From assembly GCA_029935295.1 (NCBI GenBank), contig JAOZKP010000010.1, positions 1-22,917 on the forward strand: DNA of 22,917 nt, given 5' to 3'. This document shows positions 1 through 7,811 of the stretch, one piece after another. Within the stretch, counting starts at the first letter, position 1, and the number at the start of each line of letters is the position of its first letter. The notes beneath the pieces are model-generated. The model made no database searches. It had not been told where the DNA came from and saw only the letters and a program-made list of their open reading frames with translations. The position numbers were made by a program, and so were the translations under genes. Source of the DNA: a bacterium. GTDB taxonomy: Bacteria > Desulfobacterota > Anaeroferrophillalia > Anaeroferrophillales > Tharpellaceae.

Positions 1-35
1 AGAGTACTTATTTGCGGGCCTTGAGCCCGCATTAA
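1..35 (+). CDS. Possible 3' end of an upstream gene (ftsE expected)
   Basis: One frame reads about ten residues (STYLRALSPH) to a TAA at 33-35, ending 11 bases before the ftsX start. In most bacteria ftsE lies directly upstream of ftsX, so this could be the FtsE C-terminus. The fragment is too short to identify: another frame stops at 22-24, and a third stays open into ftsX. A small perfect inverted repeat (GCGGGC at 14-19, GCCCGC at 25-30) lies within it. The identity is inferred from gene order alone. Confidence 0.3.
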   Translation, partial: STYLRALSPH

Positions 36-46
36 GCGAGTATTTT

Positions 47-952
47 ATGGCTCGATTATATGATCGTTTCCATCCTGTATTTAAGCTGACGGTCAACAAT
101 ATACGTCGGCATCCAATCATAAACCTGATTTCAATTACGATTATTGCGGTTGCCATGTTGATGTTGGCGCTCTATTTTCTGGCCTATGTCAATGCTGACG
201 AGATCGTCTCCGGCTGGCGCAGCGATCTAAAGGTTGCGGTCTATCTTGATGAAGATCTGCCGCCGGAAAGATTGAAAAAGCTCCAGGGTTTCTGCCTTGA
301 TCTAAAGGAAGTAATGCACCTTAAATACATCTCCAAGGATGAGGCCTTGCAGAGGTTTAAGGTGACCTTGGGTGATGATTCAAACTTTCTCGCTGATTTG
401 CCCGAAAACCCGTTGCCGGCTTCACTTGAGTTACTGCTTGATGCGGAGGTGGTGGGATTTAATGATGTTGAACGTCTGGCTCGGCAACTGCGCCGCCAGG
501 TTGGGGTCGATGAGGTGGTTTACGGCAGTTACTGGTTGCGCCAGCTTTTTTCACTGTTGCGGATGGTGAAATATTTTGGTTTTGTATTTGCAGTTTTCCT
601 GTCGTCGGTTACGGTATTCATTGTTGCCAGTACGATCAGGCTTTCGCTTTTTGCCCGTCGTGAAACCATCAGGGTTCTCTATCTGGTCGGGGCAACCCGG
701 CGGTTTGTAGCTATGCCATACCTCTTTGAAGGTGTTTTTCAGGGGGCAGTGGCATCTTCAGTGGCCTTGGGGCTGGCTTTTGTGGTATTTTATTATGTGC
801 GTTTCTGGCTGCAGGAGCAGGTGCCGCAATGGTCAATAGCTCCCCAACTTGAGTTTTTTACAATCCCTTCACTTTTACTCTTTCTTCTGTTAGGCACCAT
901 TCTTGGTATTGCCGGTTTCTTGATCTCCTCACGTTGGCTCAGTCGTGATTAA
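47..952 (+). CDS. ftsX: Cell division protein FtsX
   Basis: FtsX is the membrane subunit of the ABC-transporter-like FtsEX complex. It passes FtsE ATP hydrolysis across the inner membrane to murein hydrolases or their activators at the septum. The 301-residue protein has the family topology: a cytoplasmic N-terminus, a membrane segment at about 25-48, an extracytoplasmic domain at about 50-170, then three membrane segments at about 177-197, 225-252 and 272-295. The cytoplasmic loop RRETIRVLYLVGA at about 204-216, between the second and third segments, is typical of FtsX. The ATG at 47 is taken as the start; a weak purine-rich AAGCGAG precedes it. The EnvC-like activator encoded next is the known FtsX partner class, so the two probably act together. 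Identification rests on topology, the loop motif and context. Confidence 0.93.
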   Translation: MARLYDRFHPVFKLTVNNIRRHPIINLISITIIAVAMLMLALYFLAYVNADEIVSGWRSDLKVAVYLDEDLPPERLKKLQGFCLDLKEVMHLKYISKDEALQRFKVTLGDDSNFLADLPENPLPASLELLLDAEVVGFNDVERLARQLRRQVGVDEVVYGSYWLRQLFSLLRMVKYFGFVFAVFLSSVTVFIVASTIRLSLFARRETIRVLYLVGATRRFVAMPYLFEGVFQGAVASSVALGLAFVVFYYVRFWLQEQVPQWSIAPQLEFFTIPSLLLFLLLGTILGIAGFLISSRWLSRD

Positions 953-1044
953 GTTGAGAGCTTTGGTCCTTTGTGGCTGTCGGAATAACAAGGTGTCATC
1001 TTTCATCCGGGGAATTTCACAATTGTCATGTTCGACTCGGTCGT

Positions 1045-2205
1045 ATGTTGTTAAAGTATAGAAAATTTATTTGGTCTCTGTTGCTGGTTTTTATAGGAGC
1101 TTCGTTCCTCTTGTCGGGGCGGTGCGTGACGTCTGTTAGGGCAGCTGGTAATGACGAGACTGCACGTGATCTGCACACCCTGAATCAGGAGATCCAGAAA
1201 GGGCGTAAACAGAGTAACCGGGCCCGTTTGCGGCGCGGTTCTCTGCTGAAAGAGATTGATGATTTAAGCCGCTGGCATAGCGCTCTGAATCAGGACCTTA
1301 AAAAACTGGCCGCGGATAGGCGGGCGGCCAGGTTGCAGGTAGAGGAGCAGAAATCTGAAGCCGTCCGGCTGGAGAAGAATTTGGCGGTAATTCGGAAAAA
1401 GTTTTGTCAACGTCTTAAAATTCGTTATTGCCAGCCTTCGGGAAAATGGCTCGATTATCTTGATAGTAATGCCGATTTGACTGAAAACCTTAATTCGCTG
1501 GTTTATGGCCGGCGGGTTCTGGAAGCCGATAAGAAGTTGCAGAGCTCCTACTTGTCCCTTCTTTCCGAGATCAAAAACCATCATTTGGAACTCGAAAAAC
1601 GGCACCAGTTTCTGGCTCATCTGGAACAGCAGCAGTCAGATAAAATGGTGATACTGGAAGAAAATATTGCCAAAAAAAATGAGTTGCTGTATAAAATCAA
1701 GCATCAGGTTAAGGTCCATGAAAATCTGGTTGTTGAACTTGAAGCGGTTGCCGCCAAGTTAAAGCGGATGACCCGCAAAACGGAGTTAGCAAAAAGCAGA
1801 TTTGCCGAACTTAAAGGGAGCTTGTCGATGCCGGTGGAAGGGGTTGTCGTCAGCTTTTTTGGCATTGAAAAGGATATTCGCTTTGCGACAGCTACACGTA
1901 ATAAAGGTATTGAGATCGAGAGCGAAAGCGGCACCCCGGTTAAAGTCGTTTATCCGGGAGAGGTGGCTTTTGCTGCATGGATGAAAGGTTACGGTAATCT
2001 CCTGGTGGTTGACCATGGCGGTGGTTATCATTCGGTCTATGCCCACCTCGATAAATTTACCTGTAAAGTTCATGATCAGCTTAAGGCTGCAGATGTAGTC
2101 GGCGGAGTTGGGCCGGGAGTTTTTTCCGATACGCCATCACTCTATTTTGAAATTCGCAAAGACGGGGTTCCTGAAGATCCCCTGATCTGGATTAAACAAT
2201 TATAA
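1045..2205 (+). CDS. envC: EnvC-like murein hydrolase activator (coiled coil plus degenerate LytM domain)
   Basis: Likely periplasmic activator of cell-wall amidases, recruited and switched by FtsEX. From ATG 1045 the protein has 386 residues: a signal peptide or anchor at about 1-33, a long charged coiled coil at about 40-250, and an M23/LytM domain from about 258 to the end. The zinc site is degraded. The HxxxD motif reads N286-K-G-I-E290, and the HxH motif reads S365-L-Y367 before FEIR; only His334 in YAHL remains. Loss of ligands is known for EnvC, which activates amidases rather than cutting peptidoglycan itself. An in-frame GTG at 973 would add 24 hydrophilic residues before the signal peptide, so I prefer 1045, although no strong ribosome site precedes either. 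It follows ftsX by about 90 bases and precedes ctpA, a layout typical of deltaproteobacteria. Confidence 0.85.
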   Translation: MLLKYRKFIWSLLLVFIGASFLLSGRCVTSVRAAGNDETARDLHTLNQEIQKGRKQSNRARLRRGSLLKEIDDLSRWHSALNQDLKKLAADRRAARLQVEEQKSEAVRLEKNLAVIRKKFCQRLKIRYCQPSGKWLDYLDSNADLTENLNSLVYGRRVLEADKKLQSSYLSLLSEIKNHHLELEKRHQFLAHLEQQQSDKMVILEENIAKKNELLYKIKHQVKVHENLVVELEAVAAKLKRMTRKTELAKSRFAELKGSLSMPVEGVVVSFFGIEKDIRFATATRNKGIEIESESGTPVKVVYPGEVAFAAWMKGYGNLLVVDHGGGYHSVYAHLDKFTCKVHDQLKAADVVGGVGPGVFSDTPSLYFEIRKDGVPEDPLIWIKQL

Positions 2206-2277
2206 TCAATAGGTTAAGTTTTGTCTGTTTCTGCAGATTCAAATGTACGATTATCAATCTTTTGGAGGTTTATAGGG

Positions 2278-3684
2278 ATGATTGAAAGAAATAAAGGAAA
2301 ATCGATAACTGTTGGTGTTTTGATTGCGTTAGCGGCATTTTTGTTTATTCATCTGGGTGTGCTCCCGGGAAATTCGAGAGCTCTGGAAGAATCTAAGGTG
2401 GCAGATGAAAAGAGTCCTTATGAATATATAAAGCTTTATACCGACACTTTGAATCTGGTGCAGAAAAACTATGTCGAAGAAGTGACTATCAAGAAGTTGG
2501 TTTATGGTTCAATAAAAGGAATGCTGGCTGACCTTGATCCGCATTCGAGTTTTATGCCACCGGAAATGTTTAAGGAGATGCAGGTCGAGACCACCGGTTC
2601 TTTTGGTGGATTAGGGATTGAAATTACTATTCGTGACGGAGTTTTGACGGTAGTCTCACCGATTGAAGATACTCCGGCATTTCGCGCTGGGGTTGAAGCC
2701 GGTGACCGGATTATCAAAATTGACGGTGAACTCAGTAAAGATATGACTTTGATGGAGGCGGTCAAGAAGATGCGCGGCCAGAAAGGTACTGAGATTACTA
2801 TTTCAATAATGCGGGAAGGTTTGAATCAGCTTCTTGATATCAAAATCATCCGCGCTGTTATCAAGGTTGCGAGTGTTAAAAGTCGGATGTTGACTGATGA
2901 TATAGCTTATATTCGTCTGTCCCAGTTTCAGTCCCGGACTTACGCTGATTTAAACAGCAAAATGAAAAAGTTGAAAGAGGACCACACGATTACGGGGTTG
3001 GTGCTTGATATGCGGAATAATCCCGGCGGTCTGTTGCAGCAGGCGGTTAAGGTTTCTGACTATTTTTTGAAATCAGGTCTGATTGTTTATACGGACGGCC
3101 GTATCAGTAAGCAGAATATGCGTTATCGGGCTTATGATGACGGTACTGAAGGTGATTACCCAATCGTCGTTCTGGTTAATGGCGGCAGTGCCAGTGCTTC
3201 GGAAATTGTTGCCGGAGCCCTGCAGGATCACAAGCGGGCTTTAGTTATGGGCAGTCCGAGTTTTGGTAAAGGTTCGGTTCAGACCATTGTTCCGCTTGAT
3301 GACGGCTCAGCTGTGCGTTTGACAACTTCTCTTTACTATACCCCTTCCGGACGTTCAATTCAGGCCAAGGGAATTGAACCTGATGTTCTGGTTGAAGCGG
3401 GTGAAGTCGTCCGGAAAAATAATAAGGGTTTTATGCGCGGTATCAAAGAGAAAGACCTTAAAGGTCATTTCGAAACTGGTACCGGCAATGGAGTTGAAAA
3501 AGCTAAAGATACGCCGAAACCGAAGATCAAGGAAGAGCCGGGAAAGGACTCTGAAAAGGCGGCTGAATCATCCTCGAAGAAAGAGCTTAAGGATAAGAAT
3601 GAATGGCGTAAGGATATTCAGGTTGTGCGAGCTGTGGAACTGCTTCAGGGATGGCAGGTATTTAAAGGGCTGGGGGCGCAGTAA
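2278..3684 (+). CDS. ctpA: S41 family C-terminal processing peptidase (CtpA)
   Basis: Periplasmic or membrane-anchored serine protease that trims protein C-termini; in several bacteria CtpA controls peptidoglycan hydrolases. The ATG at 2278 has a strong GGAGG at 2264-2268 with nine bases between, so the longer TTG start at 2221 is unlikely. The 468-residue product has an N-terminal hydrophobic segment at about 10-30, a PDZ domain at about 105-185 and an S41 catalytic core at about 200-375. The Ser/Lys dyad is seen as Ser306 in GGSASASEI and Lys331 in FGKGSVQT, 25 residues apart as in E. coli Prc. A Lys/Glu-rich, low-complexity stretch at about 390-445 precedes a short conserved-looking end (VVRAVELLQGW). 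Its position after envC suggests substrates among the division hydrolases; that is inference. Confidence 0.93.
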   Translation: MIERNKGKSITVGVLIALAAFLFIHLGVLPGNSRALEESKVADEKSPYEYIKLYTDTLNLVQKNYVEEVTIKKLVYGSIKGMLADLDPHSSFMPPEMFKEMQVETTGSFGGLGIEITIRDGVLTVVSPIEDTPAFRAGVEAGDRIIKIDGELSKDMTLMEAVKKMRGQKGTEITISIMREGLNQLLDIKIIRAVIKVASVKSRMLTDDIAYIRLSQFQSRTYADLNSKMKKLKEDHTITGLVLDMRNNPGGLLQQAVKVSDYFLKSGLIVYTDGRISKQNMRYRAYDDGTEGDYPIVVLVNGGSASASEIVAGALQDHKRALVMGSPSFGKGSVQTIVPLDDGSAVRLTTSLYYTPSGRSIQAKGIEPDVLVEAGEVVRKNNKGFMRGIKEKDLKGHFETGTGNGVEKAKDTPKPKIKEEPGKDSEKAAESSSKKELKDKNEWRKDIQVVRAVELLQGWQVFKGLGAQ

Positions 3685-3707
3685 GCCGGAAGATCTCCGG
3701 CTTCCGG
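3684..3707 (+). other. Two mutually exclusive hairpins between ctpA and yibQ
   Basis: Just after the ctpA stop, AGCCGG (3684-3689) can pair with CCGGCT (3697-3702), or CCGGAAG (3686-3692) with CTTCCGG (3701-3707). Both stems are perfect and cannot form together. No T-run follows, so this is not a standard terminator. It may slow RNA decay or tune expression of the next gene. Confidence 0.35.
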
Positions 3708-3730
3708 TCGAGTGGTAATGGTTAATTATA

Positions 3731-4966
3731 GTGTCTAAATGGCTGTGGATCAAGCTTGCTGCCGGTCTCAGTGTCGTGATTTTACTGGTCAGTCTCGGCT
3801 ATCTGATTGCTGATCGCGGGAGTGCGGTTTCGTCGGTGTCCCGCTCCCCGGCGGCGGTGCCGCTGGCAGTGTCTGACAAGATAGTACAAAAAGAGCAGTT
3901 GCAGGACCCTGATGCAGCTCTCTCATGGTTGTTGGAGGCGCTGGTAGTCAGTGAGCCGGGGCTCACAGTTAAAGAGTCATCCCGGGTTATGTATAATGGC
4001 CGGCTGTCATGGAAACGGGTGCTTCTGCAAGGGATCTCCAGTGATATCGAAAATCTGTCAGGAATTTTGGAGTCTTCCCGGAAAACTCTGATTCAGGAGT
4101 TTAATTATCAGCTTTTGCTTAGCTGTGAGCCGGATTGTGGGAATTTAAGTTTTCTTCTGATTGACGGATTTGAGGTTGTGGTCGTAGCGAATTTTATTGC
4201 GGCCGGTGTAAAATCTGATCCGAAACCTGAATCCAAGCTGCCGCAGCTTGCGATTGTTATTGATGATCTTGGACGGAGTCTGAAAAGTGCGGCCGACTTT
4301 GCTGCTCTTGACATACCTTTAACTTTTGCAGTTTTTCCCAAACTTCCTGAATCGCGTGCGGTCGCCGAATATTTTACTTCCCAGCAGCGGGACATCTTGT
4401 TGCATATGCCGATGGAACCGCGTGATTATCCGGATCAGGATCCGGGGCCGGGTGCCGTTTTCATGGTCATGAATGATCATGAACTGCGTCAGATATTGTG
4501 TGATGATCTTGAATCTGTGCCGGGAATTATCGGAGTCAATAACCATATGGGCTCACGTTTGACGGCTGATCCTCAGAAAATGGCTCAGATTATGGCAATT
4601 CTCAGAGGGCGTGACCTCTTTTTTCTGGACAGTCGTACAATCGCTGATAGTGTTGCTTACAAAAGCGCAGTCAAAGTGGGAATTCCGGCTTTACAGCGGG
4701 ATGTATTTCTTGATAATGATAGAAATATTGATAATATTCTGGAGCAATTTCGAGTTTTGATTGAGATTGCCAGGGTTAAAGGGGAAGCTATCGGGATTGG
4801 CCATCCCTATCCTGAAACTCTTCAGGCTTTATCTCGGGTCGCTGAAATTGCTGAATCAGCCGGAGTTGAAATTGTGCCGGTGCGTAATTTTTTGCACCCC
4901 GCTCTCACCAAATTGCCAGGATTAAGGTCATTGCTGGTACAAGGTGCGTCAGCACCCCAGCTGTGA
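3731..4966 (+). CDS. yibQ: Divergent polysaccharide deacetylase family protein (YibQ/DUF610)
   Basis: Envelope protein with a NodB-like deacetylase fold of the divergent family (Pfam Polysacc_deac_2). The substrate is unknown, though the family is often found next to ctpA and envC. The 411 residues begin with a signal anchor at about 4-27, then a variable region at about 30-165, and the catalytic-type domain at about 170-395. Metal-site candidates are Asp178-Asp179 (AIVIDDLGRS), His273 (NNHMGS) and His359 (GIGHPYPE), with Asp301 in FFLDSRT. The start is GTG at 3731, 46 bases after the ctpA stop, with no good ribosome site, so translation may be weak. It ends the envelope gene group; a gap of about 150 bases follows. 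Confidence 0.87.
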   Translation: MSKWLWIKLAAGLSVVILLVSLGYLIADRGSAVSSVSRSPAAVPLAVSDKIVQKEQLQDPDAALSWLLEALVVSEPGLTVKESSRVMYNGRLSWKRVLLQGISSDIENLSGILESSRKTLIQEFNYQLLLSCEPDCGNLSFLLIDGFEVVVVANFIAAGVKSDPKPESKLPQLAIVIDDLGRSLKSAADFAALDIPLTFAVFPKLPESRAVAEYFTSQQRDILLHMPMEPRDYPDQDPGPGAVFMVMNDHELRQILCDDLESVPGIIGVNNHMGSRLTADPQKMAQIMAILRGRDLFFLDSRTIADSVAYKSAVKVGIPALQRDVFLDNDRNIDNILEQFRVLIEIARVKGEAIGIGHPYPETLQALSRVAEIAESAGVEIVPVRNFLHPALTKLPGLRSLLVQGASAPQL

Positions 4967-5120
4967 CCCTGCTTATGATAAATGACTTCTGGGTTTAAAA
5001 ACCCGATGCAGGAATTTAAACGGGACGATGGCGAAGCGATGTTCGACGTCATTTGTTGTTGCTTTATGGTGACACACTGAACAGTTAATTTAAAAGATTT
5101 AGATTACGGAGTTACTTTTC
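4967..5120. other. Intergenic region before the Na/Pi cotransporter gene
   Basis: This 154-base gap holds a short inverted repeat GGGTTTAAAAACCC at 4991-5004, flanked by CCTGC (4968-4972) and GCAGG (5008-5012), which could form an interrupted stem after yibQ. No T-run follows. I could not pick out a convincing promoter or Pho box. A GGAG-like ribosome site lies just before the ATG at 5121. Confidence 0.35.
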
Positions 5121-6803
5121 ATGATTCAAGGAATGGTTTTCGCATTTCTGGGTGGTCTCGGGCTTTTTCTCTACGGTATGCGAATTATGTCCGAGGGACT
5201 GCAGAAGGTTGCCGGAAATCGTTTGCAGCAGGTATTGGAAAAGTTGACAACCAATCGGATTGCCGCTTTTCTGGTCGGTACCACCGTTACCGCAATTGTT
5301 CAGAGCAGCAGCGCGACTACCGTGATGGTGGTCGGTTTTGTTAATGCCGGTCTGATGAACCTGATGCAGGCTATTGGAGTTATTCTTGGGGCTAATATCG
5401 GTACTACCGTGACCGCTCAGATGATAGCTTTTAAGGTAACTCAGTACGCCCTGCCAGCAATTGGGATTGGGGTTGCACTTAAATTTTTCAGCAGCAATCG
5501 CCGTTGGCAGTATTTCGGTGAAATTCTGCTTGGTTTCGGTATGCTTTTTTATGGTCTGGATGTGATGAAGGACGGCTTTGCCGTACTTAAAATCCAGCCT
5601 TTTTTTCAGGATGCTTTTGTTACATTCAGTCATAATCACATTATGGCAGTAGTGGCCGGGGCCCTGCTGACCATAATTCTGCAAAGTTCGAGCGCAACCG
5701 TCGGTATTACCATGACCCTGGCTGCCAGCGGCGCTTTAACCTTTACCGGTGGTTTAGGTCTGATTCTGGGTGAGAATATCGGTACTACCATAACTGCCCT
5801 GATTGCCAGTATCGGGACCAACGTTTCGGCGAAGCGGGCAGCCCGGGCCCATATGGTGATTAATGTTCTCGGGGTTGTTTATGTTATGTTGCTGTTTCCA
5901 CTTTTCGCCAAACTGGTCGATGATTTTACGCCTGGTAATCCGGACATGATGATTACCACCGCCCAGCAGACAGCTCAGTATGCGATGTCGATTGGGGACA
6001 AGCCCTTTATTGCCCGGCATCTGGCAAATGCACATACATTTTTTAATGTATTTAACTGTATGATCTTTCTGCCCTTGGTCGGGATTCTGGCTAAGATCTG
6101 TATCTGGATGGTCCCTGCCAGTGATGATGAAGAGGATACCTACCATCTGCGTTATCTCGATAACCGGGTTTTGGATACACCGCCGCTGGCCTTAGCTCAA
6201 GCCCGGAAAGAGACCACCTGGATGGCAAATCTCAGTTTTCGCATGTTTGAGCAGACAATGGAGTGTTTTGAAAACTACTCCCAGAAGCTGGTTGACAAAG
6301 TCTATCGCAAGGAAGAGACGATTGATATGCTGCAGAAAGAGATTACCGATTTTCTGGTTAATGTGAGTCAGTCTTCCACGACCCCCGAGCTCTCGCGTGA
6401 GGTTAATGCGACAATGTATATGGTCAATAATATTGAACGTATGGGTGACCATTGTGAAAATCTGATTCGCCTGATTGAACGCATGCATGAAGATAAGATT
6501 GAGTTCAGTGAAGAGGCGATGACTGAAATAGCGACCATCAAAGATAAAACCCGCGAGTTTTTTCTACACGTTGTGAATGGTCTGGAAAATGGCAATAGCG
6601 GCAAATTCATGATGCTTGCCAAAGGCTTTGAAGGGAGTATCAACTCACTTGAGGACCGCTATCGTAATCGGCATATTGAGCGTTTAAGTGCAAATTGCTG
6701 TTCAGTGGTGCCGGGCCTGGTTTTTATAGATATCCTCACTAATTTTGAAAAAATCGGTGACCACTGTTTTAATATCTGCGAAACTATTGCCGGGATAAAA
6801 TAG
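5121..6803 (+). CDS. Na+/phosphate cotransporter family protein with C-terminal PhoU-like domain
   Basis: Inner-membrane protein of the NptA/PNaS family, expected to move phosphate with sodium. The 560 residues contain two inverted-repeat transport units, each with the signature QSSSAT (Gln61-Thr66 and again at about 188-193) followed by GANIGTTVTA (about 90-99) and GENIGTTITA. Hydrophobic segments fill roughly 1-340. From about 365 to 555 the protein is soluble and helical, with two PhoU-like motifs of the NNIERMGDHCENL and NFEKIGDHCFNI type. The domain order is the usual one for bacterial members of this class. The ATG at 5121 follows a GGAG-like site. Whether it truly carries phosphate, or another anion, cannot be told from sequence. 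A hairpin overlaps its stop codon, and fbp follows 44 bases on. Confidence 0.92.
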   Translation: MIQGMVFAFLGGLGLFLYGMRIMSEGLQKVAGNRLQQVLEKLTTNRIAAFLVGTTVTAIVQSSSATTVMVVGFVNAGLMNLMQAIGVILGANIGTTVTAQMIAFKVTQYALPAIGIGVALKFFSSNRRWQYFGEILLGFGMLFYGLDVMKDGFAVLKIQPFFQDAFVTFSHNHIMAVVAGALLTIILQSSSATVGITMTLAASGALTFTGGLGLILGENIGTTITALIASIGTNVSAKRAARAHMVINVLGVVYVMLLFPLFAKLVDDFTPGNPDMMITTAQQTAQYAMSIGDKPFIARHLANAHTFFNVFNCMIFLPLVGILAKICIWMVPASDDEEDTYHLRYLDNRVLDTPPLALAQARKETTWMANLSFRMFEQTMECFENYSQKLVDKVYRKEETIDMLQKEITDFLVNVSQSSTTPELSREVNATMYMVNNIERMGDHCENLIRLIERMHEDKIEFSEEAMTEIATIKDKTREFFLHVVNGLENGNSGKFMMLAKGFEGSINSLEDRYRNRHIERLSANCCSVVPGLVFIDILTNFEKIGDHCFNICETIAGIK

Positions 6804-6816
6804 GCTTTTATCCGGC
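6789..6816 (+). terminator. Hairpin spanning the stop codon of the Na/Pi gene
   Basis: GCCGGGATAAAA (6789-6800) pairs with TTTTATCCGGC (6806-6816): eleven base pairs with one bulged G, and a five-base loop containing part of the TAG stop. A T-rich but interrupted tract (TCTTGATCTTCTTT) follows. It may be a partial terminator or an RNA-stabilising element between this gene and fbp. Confidence 0.5.
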
Positions 6817-6847
6817 TCTTGATCTTCTTTGATAAGGTGAGAAATAG

Positions 6848-7777
6848 ATGAATATTAAAAAACATGTCAAACGTGGACTTTGGAATCATCTCATGAAGAG
6901 CGGTATTGAGATGGGTCTTGCCAGTATTATATATGAAGTCGGAGTCGCGTCTAAGTATGTTAACCACGCGATGCGGACCGGGGATCTGGGTCTGGCTGGA
7001 ACAAGTAACCTTTATGGAGAAGACCAGCTGGCTCTGGATGTTGTCGCGGATGAAATTATCAAGGATCGTCTTGACCATACCGGTCGGGTAAGCCGGATTA
7101 TTTCTGAAGAGCAGAGTGAGATAGTGATTTTTGAACGCCAGAGCCGCGTCGGCGGCTATTCGGTCTGTTATGATCCCCTGGATGGCTCTTCGCTGGTTGA
7201 TGTCAATCTCTCAGTCGGCACGATTGTCGCAATCTATGCCGGTGATGACCCCTTGCAGAGTGGCCGGCATCAGGTAGGAGCGATGTATGTCCTTTATGGT
7301 CCCCGCACTACCCTGGTTTATGGTGCCAGCAATGGCGTACATGAGTTTACGTTGAATAATCTGGGTGAGTATGTTTTGACCCAGGAGTATATTCAGGTTA
7401 AGGAAAGAGGCAAGATTTTCAGTCCCGGCGGTATCCGGCGGGACTATCTGCCGGAGCATGAAGAGATCGTTAAAAAACTGGAAAATGATGGTTACAAACT
7501 GCGTTACAGTGGTGGTTTTGTGCCGGATATTAATCAAATTCTTTTAAAAGGTGGTGGCCTTTTTATGTATCCGGCAACGACTAAGGCGGAACATGGCAAA
7601 CTGCGTCTGCCGTTTGAGCTTAATCCGATGGCTTATCTGATAGAGCTGGCCGGGGGAGCCGCCAGTGACGGTCGCCGGCCCATTTTAGAGCTTGATTGTT
7701 ACGACCTTGATCAGCGCAGTCCCGTATATATCGGTAGCCGGGAAGAGGTTGAAATGGCGACGCAGTATTTTAAATGA
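6848..7777 (+). CDS. fbp: Class I fructose-1,6-bisphosphatase
   Basis: Cytoplasmic enzyme that hydrolyses fructose 1,6-bisphosphate to fructose 6-phosphate and phosphate, the committed step of gluconeogenesis. The 309-residue protein shows the class I signatures: metal-binding SEE at 86-88, DPLDGSS at 109-115, the substrate-loop RYSGGFVPDINQIL at about 219-232, and KLRLPFELNPMAYLIE at about 251-266. The length is a little under the roughly 330 residues of the E. coli enzyme. The ATG at 6848 has AAGGTGAG at a good distance upstream. It sits between the phosphate transporter-like gene and guaB with a short spacing on each side, so co-transcription is possible. Confidence 0.93.
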   Translation: MNIKKHVKRGLWNHLMKSGIEMGLASIIYEVGVASKYVNHAMRTGDLGLAGTSNLYGEDQLALDVVADEIIKDRLDHTGRVSRIISEEQSEIVIFERQSRVGGYSVCYDPLDGSSLVDVNLSVGTIVAIYAGDDPLQSGRHQVGAMYVLYGPRTTLVYGASNGVHEFTLNNLGEYVLTQEYIQVKERGKIFSPGGIRRDYLPEHEEIVKKLENDGYKLRYSGGFVPDINQILLKGGGLFMYPATTKAEHGKLRLPFELNPMAYLIELAGGAASDGRRPILELDCYDLDQRSPVYIGSREEVEMATQYFK

Positions 7778-7811
7778 GAGATGTAATCCCGAACTTTTGT
7801 GGAGAAATATG

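Noticed and set aside
973..1044. GTG start at 973 for the EnvC-like protein
   Set aside because: It would place 24 hydrophilic residues before a clear signal peptide and lacks a well-spaced ribosome site.
2221..2277. TTG start at 2221 for CtpA
   Set aside because: The strong GGAGG at 2264-2268 matches ATG 2278, which directly precedes the membrane segment.
5112..5684. 190-residue minus-strand open frame opposite the Na/Pi gene
   Set aside because: It is antisense to a well-supported transporter, low in complexity and shows no domain pattern.
7692..7811. Longer guaB beginning inside fbp
   Set aside because: The extra residues are the fbp coding region read in another frame; GGAG fits ATG 7812, and IMP dehydrogenases begin at this point.
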